Below are positions 35,202-50,300 of a stretch of 64,000 nt of DNA, one piece after another. The translations under genes were made by a program, and so were the position numbers. The notes under the pieces were generated by a model. It was not told the origin of the DNA. It saw nothing but the letters and a program-made list of their open reading frames with translations, and searched no databases. The stretch spans positions 337,677 to 401,676 of the forward strand of contig NW_019774591.1 in the NCBI RefSeq assembly GCF_001039355.2, written 5' to 3'. This DNA is from Lingula anatina. Lineage: Eukaryota; Brachiopoda; Lingulata; Lingulida; Lingulidae. Numbering within the stretch: position 1 is the first letter of the stretch; each line of letters opens with the position of its first letter.

Positions 35202-37632
35202 ATGGAAGTTTTCCAAAATGTATTCGAGTTTTGCCTTCCATACTTGCGTATCTTACTTGACTGGGTGTACCGCATTGTGCTCCGAAGTAGACTGAGTCCT
35301 CTCACAGAGGAAAGTCTGTGGAGTAAATTCACCTTAGAGGAGCGACGACTCATATTTTCAGAAAATCTTACTCGAAGATGGTGGTACGAAGGATTTTCCA
35401 TACTTTTGAAGGGTTACCGTGAAGATGAAAAATTGTCTGTGGCGGGGAGATTATCCATAGAAAAAAGATGGACTGAAATTCTTCAAAACAGACTTTCTAT
35501 ATCTCGACGACTGGCGACTGTTGATATATCCAAGGTACATATGGTGGTGCGAATATTTTATCTCGGGTGGTGTTAGCCATGCACTTTTCATATCATTCTA
35601 GTACCAGTTAAGGAGATGTACGTTATTAAAAATTAATAGTTTTTAGCTTTTTAGTGTAATGATTTAGCCTTATTTACTTTTTTGTAACACGCTAAGTTGG
35701 CCATTTTTAAAAATTTCAAATTCTTTTTTACTTCTTTACAACACCCGCGCTACATTTTAAATAGGATACAAAGAGAAGCAAAGATTAAAACTTTGACGTA
35801 ATTTTTTCGGTCAGAAGACGGTCAAAATGGTGGATGGATCAACAAAGATGATTTGAAAGGCTCAAAAAAATATCACGATCACCCCCCTGTATACATCTGT
35901 TTGTGACGACCAAAGCTATCTTTCATCGTTTCAGTGTCATATCAAGAGACCCATTTTCATAATAGGACCGTGTCGGTCCGGAACGACGTTTCTTCTGAAT
36001 CTTCTAAACGAGGATCCTCATAACACTTCTCCGAGATATTACGAGACGATGCATCCTGTGGAGAACGTTACCGTAAATGACAATGCAAAGGGGATTCTGA
36101 CCGAAATTCGTGCACTAGGTACAGGTGTATATTTTTATGTTATTATAAGCGTTGCCACCCAGCGAACACGTCACGTTGGTACCACGTGATTAACCCGTCG
36201 CTATGACGTTATAATAATCATATGGTAGCAACGTGCTAACCACGTGATCCAAACGTGACGTTTTTGCTAAGCAAATGCTCCACAACGAAAGCCGAAAATG
36301 TATCAAGGTATATGTTACTTATTTTTGTGAATAGGTCAGTGAGTAAATTAAATCAGCCAGAGATAAAGGCAGCCAGAGACTGTAGGCCTTGCACTTAAAT
36401 AGCTTGTGACTTTGACTGAAACTACGTAAAATATAATGTGGCACTACGATTTGAAAATAAATCTTTAAAAAAAGGCAGTTGACATAAACAACGATGTCGA
36501 CTTCAAATAAAACATTAATTCAAATCATGATTACACTTGTGTGTTACGTTTATCATTGCCATTATTATGTACTATCATGATCTTCCTCATTTTTACTTGA
36601 CCTAAAAATCGCCTTCAAGGTCAAATGTGCCCATTTTCGAATGTTTCAGCCGCGATGTATGGCAACGTACCGGAATTGAAAGCGATGCACTACATCAATG
36701 CTGACGGCCCGTATGAATGCTACTGTCTGATGGAAAACATAGGATGGATGAAGAACATTAGGTTCAGAGAATACCAAGAATGGCTAAGAACTCTTTCCAA
36801 GGATCAAATGGTGGAGGCTTACCGTTTCCATAAATTGCAAATGCAACTTATCCTTCTGGCTAGGGGCAACGGTATTATGAACAGTACGATATTTCATAAA
36901 AAATACATTAGTGCGACGTAGATATGATTATGTGATGAATAAAAATAGTAATTTATATCAGATATATGATAGACTGCTGGCTTTCGATGCTACTTCAAAT
37001 GTTACTGTTTGCATACAATGATTATATAATATATAATTATGTTGTGAATAACTTGCCCAATTGTTAGATGGCAGCCACATTTAATTTCAGACTACATGGA
37101 TCATGAACAACAACTCGTGTTCAAGGAGGCCTCACATGCTATGAACCTGGAGGCCATACTTGAGGCCTATCCGGACGCTCTCTTCATCCAGACGTATCGT
37201 GACCCCTGTGCGTCCACCGCGTCGCTAGGCTCCTTGTGTGAGGTTTTTATGGTAACCCTGGGGTATAGTCCAGAGAACATAGACTTGGCACGTCTCGGTC
37301 AGGATATTCTGCGTTCCTCTCAGGTCCACGGTGGAAACGAGATGGCGAGGTTTAGGAAAGGTCACCCGGAGGAGGAGTACCGATTCTGCGATATCAAGTA
37401 TGAAGATATTGTTGCATCCCCTTTGAATGTGGTGAGGAAGATTTACAGTTTCTTCGGCTTGACGTTGACGGCGCTAGGGGTAGCCAAGATGACGGCTTAC
37501 GTAGAGAAACACCCGCAAAACAAATATGGCCGCCACAAGTATGCTTTAAAGCGTTATAAATTGACAGAGGAAGATGTCATGGAACAACACAAAGAGTTTG
37601 TAGAGTTTTCCAAAGCCCGTGGTCTTCTTTAG
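35202..37632 (+). CDS. Sulfotransferase-family protein, copy 1 of tandem pair
   Basis: Exons 35202-35534, 35935-36118, 36650-36871 and 37091-37632 join in frame (1281 nt, 426 residues). Family: PAPS-dependent sulfotransferase-like, close to the Sulfotransfer_3 group. The N-terminal hydrophobic segment (about residues 8-28) could anchor it in the membrane. The 5'-phosphosulfate loop is canonical: IFIIGPCRSGTTFLLNLL near 118-135. The 3'-phosphate region reads LFIQTYRDPCASTASLGS, where the usual Arg after DP is Cys. C-terminal blocks RFCDIKYEDIVASP and NKYGRHKYALKRY are typical. The acceptor substrate is unknown; nearby fucosylation genes make a glycan plausible. Exon lengths 184 and 222 and all intron phases match the second copy exactly. 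Confidence 0.85.
36155..36275. repeat. Short palindromic element with CACGTG boxes in sulfotransferase 1 intron 2
   Basis: AACACGTCACGTTGGTACCA then CGTG faces CACGTGATCCAAACGTGACG then TTT, forming an imperfect inverted repeat of about 25 bases per arm. It is probably a small transposon remnant. The CACGTG hexamers could also bind E-box factors. Confidence 0.5.
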
Positions 37633-38408
37633 CGATATTATGAAATGACGATGACCATGACATAATCACTGCCTAACATATTAAATTTGATATGTATATT
37701 CAATTATAATCGCCCATCTAAAAATGATAAAAACATGTGTAGAAATTTGGTTCGAAAAAACATTTTGGCTGGAAATGGTCCGTTTGAGATCAGAAATCAA
37801 AATTTGATTAGTGTTCTATGTCATTTCTCCAGTTGGGTCAACTGGAAAGGTAAAAAGGTACATTTTTCCAGGAAAAACTGAAAACACTGGTTACAACCTG
37901 GATATTGAACGAGAGAGAGAAGGAGGATCAGAGAGAGAGAGAGAGAGAGAGAGCAAATTTCTTTTCCCGCTTATGTATAATGATAATGCAACACGACAAA
38001 TTCACAAATCTAAATACGGGATGATGGTTAATTCATTGGATAAGATGTGTTAGAGGTGCTTCCTCTACAAAAATGCGTTAGCTGAACTGTAAAAGCCATT
38101 CTGAGAAACTCGGGTGATCTCATGAAATCATACATGTATGTCCTCTTATTGTGACGAAAATATACATGAGTATGCGCAATGTAACCAAAACTCATGCATA
38201 AAACCATAATATTTTTTTCATGTTCAGAAATATTTGTTACATATACTGGTAGCTGTGTACTGTGGATGTCATGAGTTAGGTGAGAGCTAATTTGGCGGAG
38301 AGTATTGCGTGAAGAATTCGGAGATTGAAGACCAAGTGGCCGCAGAAAGTCAGATACCAAGGTCCATTATTAGACCTGTATGTGGCGTTTTTTACATGAT
38401 CAGTCAAT
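37633..38408. other. Spacer between the two sulfotransferase genes
   Basis: No exon is recognised. It contains an AG-rich microsatellite at about 37911-37954 and a weak fragment resembling the GTAGCCAG-type element (about 37795-37880). Confidence 0.4.
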
Positions 38409-40122
38409 ATGGCAGTTCTTCAAGTGATATACGAGTTCTGCCTTCCATGCTTGCGTGTCTTACTTGACTGGTTATTCCGCATTGTGCTCCGAAGTCGACT
38501 GAGTCCTCTCACAGAGGAAAGTCTGTGGAGTAAATTCACCTTAGACAGGCCTACCCAACTACCAGACTCGGCACCTAAGGATCCTGAATTAACCGGTATA
38601 TCGGACCACGCTACCCGTTTTCAAGGTGTGTGTCAGATCGCATTTCGCAGTATCATACCCCAGAATAAATTTTGTAGCACGACTGCGGGCTCATCCACGC
38701 TCGGCTGAACAACCTGAAACTGTACTCTTACTTTAGAGTACTCTATTTTATTGTCTCTATGGGGGTATATGGGGACTTTACGACATTCAGTTTGAATGTT
38801 TTAACCACTTTTGATAGGGCTTTTTTGCATTGTATTAGATTAATGTGGCAGTCTTAGGTTCATCTAGGTGGCTTTCAAATTTATGCGCCCGGTTTTAAAA
38901 TCATATAGCGATTTTACGACAATCGTTTACTATCCAATCAAAGTGACAGCCGAGCATGCCAGGGCTCATCCTGTCGGTGTTCTGGCTGATACTCCGAAAT
39001 GCGATCTGACACACACCTTGAAAACGGGTAGTATGGTCCGATATACCGGTTAATTCAGGATCCTTAGGTGCCGAGTCTGGTAGTTGGGTAGGCCTGTTAG
39101 AGGAGCGACGACTTATTCTGTCAGAAAGCCTCACTCGAAGATGGTGGTACGAAGGATTTTCCATACTTTTGAAGGGTTTCCGTGAAGATGAAAAATTGTC
39201 CATAGAAAAAAGATGGACCGAAATTCTTCAAAATAGACTTTCTATATCCCGACGATTGGCGGCTGTTGATGTATCAAAGGTACGTGTAGAATATTTTAAC
39301 TTAAGCATGCACGTTAATTGAGAAGTGTTCTTTGAATTGTAGCCATTTCCAAAAATATTTTCATGGAAAGGTTTTAAAGTTGACTTATTTGTGGGTTTCG
39401 GTGTGCCAAAAATGTACTGGTGATTAACAAGCATGAAACCCAGTAAAACTTGAGTTTGTTCACCAGCTATTTATTTCAAAACATATTTAGCCTATGTATC
39501 AGTGAAGTCAGAATTTATTGTAATTGGGCTGTGAAGAACAATGGAGTAGTCTGAAAACGAGTTGAATGTTGCACTCGACAAGTGTGCGGCCGTGCAAATG
39601 TACGGTTCTATACTAAAAAAAACGGCCATCTAAGATATCATTTTTCTCAAATTTGTCTTTTAAACTTCAAATGACAATTTCTACCGACACCCCCTCCTTT
39701 GGAAAATAAATTTAAACAAAGATTAATTTATTTAGTACTTAGCAGTAGGATGCACATCATGTTTAGGCAACGTTCATGTATTGGCACGACGTTAAGGTTT
39801 TGGGGTACATTGCAAAAAGCCTACAAGCATTTCAATGCGGGTATGTTGTCACAGGTGGTAAGCTTTATACAAATAATTACCATCATAAACCCGTATGACA
39901 ACCCAGACTATATGTGTCATTCTGTCTCTTTCAAATGATATAAGTATGACATATTAATGGTTAACACCCATTACTGCTTTCTTCTTGGTTTGCAAGCATG
40001 ACACGCCGCTGTAAATGGCCGGGGTCGATTCAATACGTTTTCTCGTTTCTTTTATGTAAAATACTTAGACCAGGGCGGATTATTTAAAATGAAAATGGTG
40101 AAAAAATCGGTCTGAACTGAGC

Positions 40123-40154
<32 letters not shown>

Positions 40155-40156
40155 TC

Positions 40157-40188
<32 letters not shown>

Positions 40189-40608
40189 TGTGTGTGTGTT
40201 TTGTATTTTTTTACAAAATCAATACGCATTTTCACGGTGCGGATCTGAGTCAGTCAGTTATGACAAATAAGTCAAAGTATCTGTATGTGTATTAAACTAC
40301 TATGTCTGTCCATTTTACAGCTTTGCTTTTGTGAAAATTTTTCCAATGATTTTTGGTGTCTGTATATTTCCCAGATTTGCTGTCAAATTTCAGAGTCCGA
40401 TCAAGAAAACCATATTCATAATAGGACCGTGTCGTTCTGGAACACATTTTCTATTGAATCTTCTAAACGAGGATCCTCATAACACTTCTCCAAGATATTA
40501 TGAGGCGATGCATCCAGTGGGAGAAACCACAAGGGATGGCATTGACACGCGGCTTCTGGCCGAAAGTCGTGCACTGGGTAAGACAATTGGTAATCATCAC
40601 GCCTTAAA

Positions 40609-40675
<67 letters not shown>

Positions 40676-42591
40676 GAGAGAGAGACCCATGAAAAGAAAC
40701 TTGACATTAAAGTGAGTAATTTTACGCTATAAACTACGCCAACTCATCGAATAACGTTCATTTTTTATGCCATATCTCACCCCTACCTACTTTATACTAG
40801 AGGTTAAAGTGATGACAATAACTACATGCAATAATTCTCTTTAAACAGTAAAAAATGCCAAGAATTAGACAGAGACATATCTGTGAATATCTAGTGAAAT
40901 TCCTACTAGTGGCCCTTGTAGAGGGGCCTCCCCCTATCTTAAGTAATTACCTCTGCCAAGGAGGTTATGTTTTCACCCTTGTTTGTTTGTAATCAACATA
41001 ACTCAATAAGTTATGGACCGACTTTGATGAAATTTTCAGGGTCGGTGGGATATGGGTTAACTTAGAAGTGATTAGTTTTTGGTGGTGATCCGGATCAATA
41101 ATCAATCAATAATCAATAATAATAAAAAAATCACTGCCTTGGCGGAGGTCTGCGCTCTCGGAGTGATTTTCTAGTTGCGGATGTAATCACCAACAGCCCG
41201 GGGGACGGACAATAGCTATATTACTTCTGATGGGCAATGTAAACCGGTGTTACAAAACTGAGGGTCTTTGTGACAGAAAGTCCACCCTCCATTTAGCTTT
41301 AATGGTAAGTGGGTCAAAATCTACGGCGAGGCTTTCCTGTACAAGTGAATGGGAAGTGGACTTTCTATTTGAAAGGGGGGGGGGAGTCTCGGTCGCATTT
41401 CACCTGTGATACAAACAGAGGAATATAAGAACCATATCTTACTAAGGCCGAACATCGTCTTAGTTGGAGCTATAATACCGGTCTACATTTCTTGTGTTTA
41501 AGCTTCAAGGCACAGAGCCAATCCCAAATTGAAAGCAGTACACAGCATCCGTGCTGAGGGTCCGTATAGTTGTTTTCCCCTCATGGAAAACATGGGGCTG
41601 TTCAAGTCCTATCGTTTTCACACCAAGAATTTCCAGGAATACGACGAATGGCTCCGAACACTAACCAAAGATCAAATGCTGGAAGCCTATCGTTTCCATA
41701 AATTGCAAATACAGCTTATCCTTCAGGACAGGGGTAAGGGTGAGATTATTCGTTCCTTCACATTACTATAGCCAATATATTGAATTTTTAACTAAACATG
41801 TCGTATTTCTTTCGTGATTAATGATTTTTTTCTTTGCACACAGGATCAACCTCATACTTTTCTCATTTTTTTGTAAATTAATCTTTAAATATTAATCTTT
41901 AAATATTTAACGTAATTTTTCATTGTATAGTTTTTTCATCAGTTGGTAAAAATAACCCATGTATAATGTGTATTTCACGTGAATAATGGGCAGGTTTTGT
42001 TTATCATTGACACGACACAAATAAATCTGTATTTTAGGCCCTATGGAACAAGACCAACAGCTCATACTCAGAGATTCCTTTCATGCCACGAATCTGGAGA
42101 CCATCCTTAAGGTCTATCCCGACGCTCTTTTCATCTACATGCACCGTGATCCCCGGGCGACAACGGCGTCTTTCGCTTCCTTGTGTAAGTTAACTTCCCG
42201 AGGATATACCGCAGCGGACATCGATGTACACCTAAGTCGTTTGGGCCAAGACGTCTTGAGATCCCCCCTGATCAACGGTGGAAACGCGATGGCGAGGTTT
42301 AGAAAGAGCCACCCGGAAGAGGAGTACCGATTTTGCGATATAAATTATGAAGACATAGTTGTATCGCCCATGAATGTGGTGAGGAAGATTTACAACTTTT
42401 TCGGCTTGACGTTCACAGCGCTAGGGGAAGCCAAGATGAGTGCTTACGTCGAGGAACACCCGCAGAACAAGTTTGGCCGACACAAGTACGATTCGGAGCG
42501 TTTTAAGTTGACAAGGGAAGAAGTAATGGAACATTTTAAAGAGTTTCTGGAATTTTCTACATCACGCGGATTTGATTTGAGGACACCGTGA
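38409..42591 (+). CDS. Sulfotransferase-family protein, copy 2, exon 1 split by a transposon
   Basis: Exon 1 homology runs 38409-38545, is broken by a 551-bp element (38546-39096) plus a TTAGA duplication, and resumes at 39101-39279. Exons 2-4 are 40394-40577 (184), 41518-41739 (222) and 42038-42591. If the element stays in the mRNA, translation stops inside it at 38706-38708, removing the catalytic domain. However, a donor in the left arm (CAAG/GTGTGT, exon to 38625) and an acceptor at 39099-39100 (CTGTTAG) would excise most of it, add about 26 residues, and keep frame into ERRLILSE, giving 451 residues. The 5'-phosphosulfate loop reads GPCRSGTHFLLNLL: the second Thr is His. The 3'-phosphate motif YMHRDPRATTASF is canonical. 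It is either a recent pseudogene or a gene with a transposon-derived intron. Confidence 0.75.
38546..39096. mobile_element. 551-bp nonautonomous inverted-repeat transposon in sulfotransferase 2 exon 1
   Basis: Terminal inverted repeats of about 102 bp (38546-38647 and 38995-39096) begin CAGGCCTACCCAACTACCAG and differ at only a few positions. TTAGA flanks both sides (38541-38545, 39097-39101), and the uninterrupted paralogue (35328 onward) has a single TTAGA, confirming the insertion. The interior codes for nothing recognisable. Nearly identical arms mean a fairly recent insertion. Confidence 0.92.
40126..40200. repeat. AT then GT compound microsatellite in sulfotransferase 2 intron 1
   Basis: About 13 AT units followed by about 20 GT units with one interruption. 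Confidence 0.9.
40616..40685. repeat. AT then AG compound microsatellite in sulfotransferase 2 intron 2
   Basis: An A-run, about 12 AT units and about 20 AG units begin roughly 40 bases after the exon 2 donor (40578). Confidence 0.9.
40949..41172. mobile_element. Dispersed element with CCTCTGCCAAGGAGG and CCTTGGCGGAGG ends
   Basis: The left side reads CCTCTGCCAAGGAGGTTATG and the right side GCCTTGGCGGAGGTCTGCGC. The interior holds GTTTGTTTGT, AAGTTATGGACCGACTTTGA and TGGTGGTGATCCGGATC. I recall this kind of sequence as a widespread short repeat in marine animal genomes. It has no coding capacity and lies in sulfotransferase 2 intron 2. Confidence 0.65.
41257..41370. repeat. Short inverted repeat in sulfotransferase 2 intron 2
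   Basis: CAGAAAGTCCACCCTCCATT faces GAATGGGAAGTGGACTTTCT. The arms are about 20 bases with a roughly 75-base interior, like a miniature inverted-repeat transposon. Confidence 0.5.
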
Positions 42592-43319
42592 TATGTTCTC
42601 ATTCTTTTTCGACAGTGACATGATTTTTAAAAGAATTTTGCTTTTAGTTTAGTTTAACGATGTTAATGAATTAAGACAAATCTGGCAACTTTTTAGACAG
42701 ATAGATTGATAGATCGAGGAATATTCACTCCAAGTTACAAATCAATAATAATTTTCCACGACCGAGTCTTACAAAATAACAACCCGACTTTCATCTTCCT
42801 CACATATTTATTTGAAAACAAATAACAAATGAGAGACTGATTTGTGCGAGATCATCACAGTAACAAATAAATCTGTTTGAGCCACAGGAATGCCATGCCT
42901 TTTGCCAGAATATCTCTGACAATATAGAACTCAAACAGTCTATCAGAACCACACGGCAGCTTCCAAACAACCAAATCCCTGACCTTGTTTTAATGGAACT
43001 ACCACATTGAAGACTTCCCTTGTCGGTGTGACAGGAATGGTAATCCTTGTAAGGGAAGTCTGGGGTCCCATATGATTACTACAGGTTAGAGTAAGTCGGA
43101 GTATTGGGGTTAGTATATGGGACGAATGTCACCTGTACAAAACAATGGGGAAAAGAGTTCCTAGCGGACTACCATTTCTGTCAAACCCGGTTGCAAACTG
43201 AATGGTTTTGAAGTGTAAGCCTACACCAAAAATTCACAGCAGTGCATAGTAAGCAGTGCATAGTAAGTAAGTAAATAGATATATATCTGTGACAATATAT
43301 TTGTTAAAACAGATCATAT
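42592..43319. other. Convergent 3' flanks of sulfotransferase 2 and spermidine synthase
   Basis: No further gene is seen. A TTTATT (AATAAA on the minus strand) near 42805 and one near 42867 could serve the spermidine synthase transcript. A small inverted repeat around AGACTTCCCTTGT and AAGGGAAGTCT lies at about 43010-43062. Confidence 0.4.
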
Positions 43320-46606
<3,287 letters not shown>

Positions 46607-46677
46607 TCAACCTTCTCACATGTAATAATAAATTATAAAATAATGAATAATATTAATAATAACTATAATAACACACA

Positions 46678-46708
<31 letters not shown>

Positions 46709-47084
46709 CCCCCCCCAAAAAAAAAAAAGAAGTTATAAAGGAACATATTTCTTTTTTAAAAAACACATTCATGATCAATTACCATAGCAGTCAGTGTATT
46801 TACTTTGCTGAAATTCATATCCAACTACTTCTAGTGTCTTTAATTGTTGATTATTAACTCATTTCGTTCTTTTTTTTTCACTCCTTTCATCATCCCACCT
46901 CCATCCATGCACAGCTACCCCATCCTGATAACCCTTCTTTTCCACAAGAGAAAGACAGCCCAACAAACAATCCATATGACCACTGGGTTAGATTACAGAG
47001 AACACAGAGAAGAATAAGTGTATTAAACATATTTACACGGTAATTCTTGGCCACCAACCTTAAAAGATCTTAAAACGAGCTAGC

Positions 47085-47118
47085 TCTGCCCCCCCCCCCC
47101 CCCTCTCTCTCTCTTTCT

Positions 47119-47153
<35 letters not shown>

Positions 47154-47155
47154 GG
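47085..47155. repeat. Compound C-run, CT and GA microsatellite
   Basis: A run of about 14 C, then CT units, GTGTGTG and about 16 GA units. C-runs of this kind are prone to sequencing error. Confidence 0.9.
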
Positions 47156-48263
47156 TTGAGGAAGGGAGGGGGAACCGCCATGGCACAACATTAATATAAT
47201 TATAATTAACAAAAATATAAAATCTAAAACGTAAAGAATATTAACCTCTGTATACGATCAGCATCTACACGCAGTTGCCAGTGCACTATCTCCCGAGATG
47301 GCCTACAAACTGATCCCTGTCTGTGTGCACATGGGTTATAACCGGACACGCTGGACGAAGGTTTCATTTACTAGACAGGTCAAGGTCGATTGACAAGTAT
47401 TCTGTGCGTGTGCGTACGGACGACTGTTCATCTATGTCCCAGAATAATAAAGGTTTTTTGTCGTTGCTATTTTGTTTTTGTTAGCAAGATGAAATTGACA
47501 CTCATCTGTTTTTCATCTTGTATACATTTTTAAACGAATAAAATGGAATAATGTTGTGTCAAAACGTTCGTTCAAATGAATGAACAAAAGCATTCATCCG
47601 ATTGTGATTTTTACCATGTGCACAGTAGCTAGCGCAACAAACACAATGTCTTTACCACACCACCAGGTTAGGGTATACTTACTTACTTACTCTCCATCGG
47701 GGTCGCAGAAAATTAAGTGCACTTTTCTCTCACTGGGCAGAAAGTACCATCGTTTATCTAGAGACCTATCTGTGAATATCTACTGAAATCCTGAATTTCA
47801 ATTTGTTAAAACACTGATAATGAGGTGTCAACCCAGCGCCGTCAACAGCCACTTTACCGCAAAATTTTCAAACGTAGCACTGAAACGGGTTGACGGGTTG
47901 ACAAGAAAAAAAAAGCAAAAACGACATATTTTATTTAAAAAAAAAATAAATAAATAAATAAAAATTAAAACAAGAAAACTTTCTTAATGTGAAAAAAAAA
48001 TAAAAAAGCTTCAGAAATAACTTTGAAATTTAACTTCTTCACAGGAAATAAACGCAAATAAAAAAGATGAATGATAAAGAAAATTGATTTATCATCTTCA
48101 GCCTCATTTAGTTATTATTATTATTATCATTATTATTATTATTATTATTATCATACCAGCATCATTCAACCCTATTAATTTACAGTCAATACAACTCACT
48201 TGCCCTGCATAAAACTCTCCCGTACAGACTACAAACATTCGTGGGCTGGTAGATTATATCTTT

Positions 48264-48461
48264 GAGCGCATTCAGAAAAGTTGATCACCGGACTAACGTA
48301 TCCACGGATTAAAAATGGCCGACCCACTTGAAAGCTTGCCGCCTTATCCCTTAATAGCCATTGAATAGATTCCTCGGAAGGACTACGTGGTAAGTCTTCA
48401 ACTGGGTCAGCCATACGAGGATCTGTTAGTCCGCGGATCAACTTTGGTTGTGAATTTGGCC
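48264..48461. mobile_element. GGTCGCATTC-type miniature inverted-repeat element, copy
   Basis: The left arm GAGCGCATTCAGAAAAGTTG, GGACTAACGTATCCACGGAT and ATGGCCGACCCACTTGAAAG mirrors the right arm CTGTTAGTCCGCGGATCAAC then TTTGGTTGTGAATTTGGCC. About 198 bp, no coding capacity. Confidence 0.8.
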
Positions 48462-49752
48462 TTTGGTTGGCACTGACCTTTCCGTAAAACTGCTGTAAAG
48501 AGTGTGAAAGAGCAAGTTCTGAGTAGGGGGTATAGCGCTATTCTTTGAGGATGAAAATTGGATTTGAGATTTTAAACGAAATGTTTCATTGACTTTCTTA
48601 TTGTTAATTAGTAGATCAAGCCCTTGAAACACAACCACTGACTTTTGGAAAAGAAAAGGTAGTGGTGGAGAGATAAAAAAAGAAATGAAGAAATAAAGCT
48701 TTTAAGTACTTAAAGTAAAATATTTTTAATAGCGTTAACGTTCTCTTTCCTAAGGGTACTGTAAGGGTTTATTATCTTCCAAATACCGAAAATGAGTTTT
48801 TTCTATAATCTAATTATTCAATAATGCATCTACCTTTGAGCTGATTTATGACGATAAAAATACCCTTGAAATATATAAAACATCAGCGTTAATTTTTCTG
48901 GTTGCTATGTATAAGCATAAGCCACTTAAAGCTTTTATCGTCAATTTCACACTTTTCCATTTTTTAGGTGAGATAGCTATCGGTATGGGGTTTAACTTCA
49001 TCCCTGAACGAGACTTTATAACGAAAATTGGCAAAGGAAACCACAAGTCTATGGGCTACAATCCGGTGCCGTCGTTTTGGCTTAAAAGTTTTTGGTATGT
49101 AGTTATAATAACAGATTTTCATTAAACAAAAGCATTACTTTGCTTTGTCAACGATAAAATCTGAACTAAGGGTTTAAAGAAAATTTGCTGGCTGTAATGG
49201 GCGTTGAAACGGTGTTCGTGGGTGCTCAGGTAAAGGAGAAATTTGATAAGTCGATTTTTCCATATTTACCCCCAAATCGCAATTATGACGTCACCCGTAA
49301 GATGAAATATGTGTAAATGTTAATCAATTTAGTCACGGAACACTGAAGGTTTATGTAAATAAGGCAATAAATAAGGTGTTTTTAGCAAACGCATACAGTA
49401 GCCTTAAGTTTGTGTCCATTCCGCTCTTTTTCACGTTGATAAGATTTTACAGATTTATCACTTGCACGTTTCTTTTACTAAAATGCACATTAAAATGCAC
49501 TTTCGATATTCTAAATTCTGCATTAGAGTCACAAAATGTTTATTTACAACAAAATCATATCTATTTCTACAGGACATAAACTGGATCCTCTGTCTTTATA
49601 TCAGTCGTACCAAAAACGGATCCTGCTAAATATGTATGTAGTCCTCTGCTGCTTGTCTTACTTACTATACATGTAGCTTTCGACCAAAGATAATCCATAT
49701 AGTCAAACAAGCTATCCCAAGGCCCCATCCCCATAACACCATCGGTCAACAT

Positions 49753-49939
49753 GGATCAACCCAACTTCTACGGGGACTCTTGCTGACTGCAACCAGTTAA
49801 ACTGAATGACACGCCTCCTCCTGGTGAGTAGAATTCAGAAAATCTGTTGATTATCAAGTACGTTGGAAACAAGTGGAGGCGCGTCATTTATTTAAACTGG
49901 TTGCACATAGCGACAGTTCCTGCAGAGTTGGGTCGATCC
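49753..49939. mobile_element. 187-bp inverted-repeat element with GATCAACCC ends
   Basis: GATCAACCCAACTTCTACGG and GACTGCAACCAGTTAAACTG plus ACACGCCTCC in the left arm face GGAGGCGCGTCATTTATTTA, AACTGGTTGC and AGAGTTGGGTCGATCC in the right arm. The arms are about 65 bp and imperfect. Confidence 0.75.
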
Positions 49940-50148
49940 ACGTAGGCCGATGGTGTCTATGGAATGGTGTCTTACACGCACAAGATTCAATGTACATGTA
50001 CACTGTAGATATGAAGGCTCTGTGACATCTAGCGTAAAGAGGTACGTAGGCCTATGAGTATCGTATGTGACATCGGTTATATACAACTTTGAGCTCATGG
50101 AATCACCCCGTTTTTTCACCCTATTAGTTCTAAATTGAAGATATGAGC

Positions 50149-50300
50149 AGCGTACAAAATAGTTTTTGTACATATCAAAACATACTATTTCCCTCCGGGT
50201 ATTCGAACGTAGACCTGCGTTCTCCAGACGTGTACAACGCAAGTCCAACAACTCCCTTGCGCCTGTTTGCGTATGGGCAGTTTTTCCCTTATGTTAGGGA
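50149..50300 (-). repeat. Possible tRNA-derived SINE head
   Basis: On the minus strand, a B-box-like GTTCGAATACCC (50197-50208) follows AGTTGTTGGACTTGCG and ACGCAGGTCTAC at distances resembling a tRNA A-box to B-box body. The cloverleaf does not fold cleanly, so it is not a functional tRNA gene. The same sequence recurs in the second copy of the direct repeat. Confidence 0.4.

Noticed and set aside
40949-41172. Possible extra sulfotransferase exon in intron 2
   Set aside because: The sequence is a dispersed noncoding element, and the flanking exons join without it.
50149-50300. A functional tRNA gene on the minus strand
   Set aside because: Only the B-box region is convincing; acceptor and D-arm pairing do not form, so a SINE-like relic is more likely.
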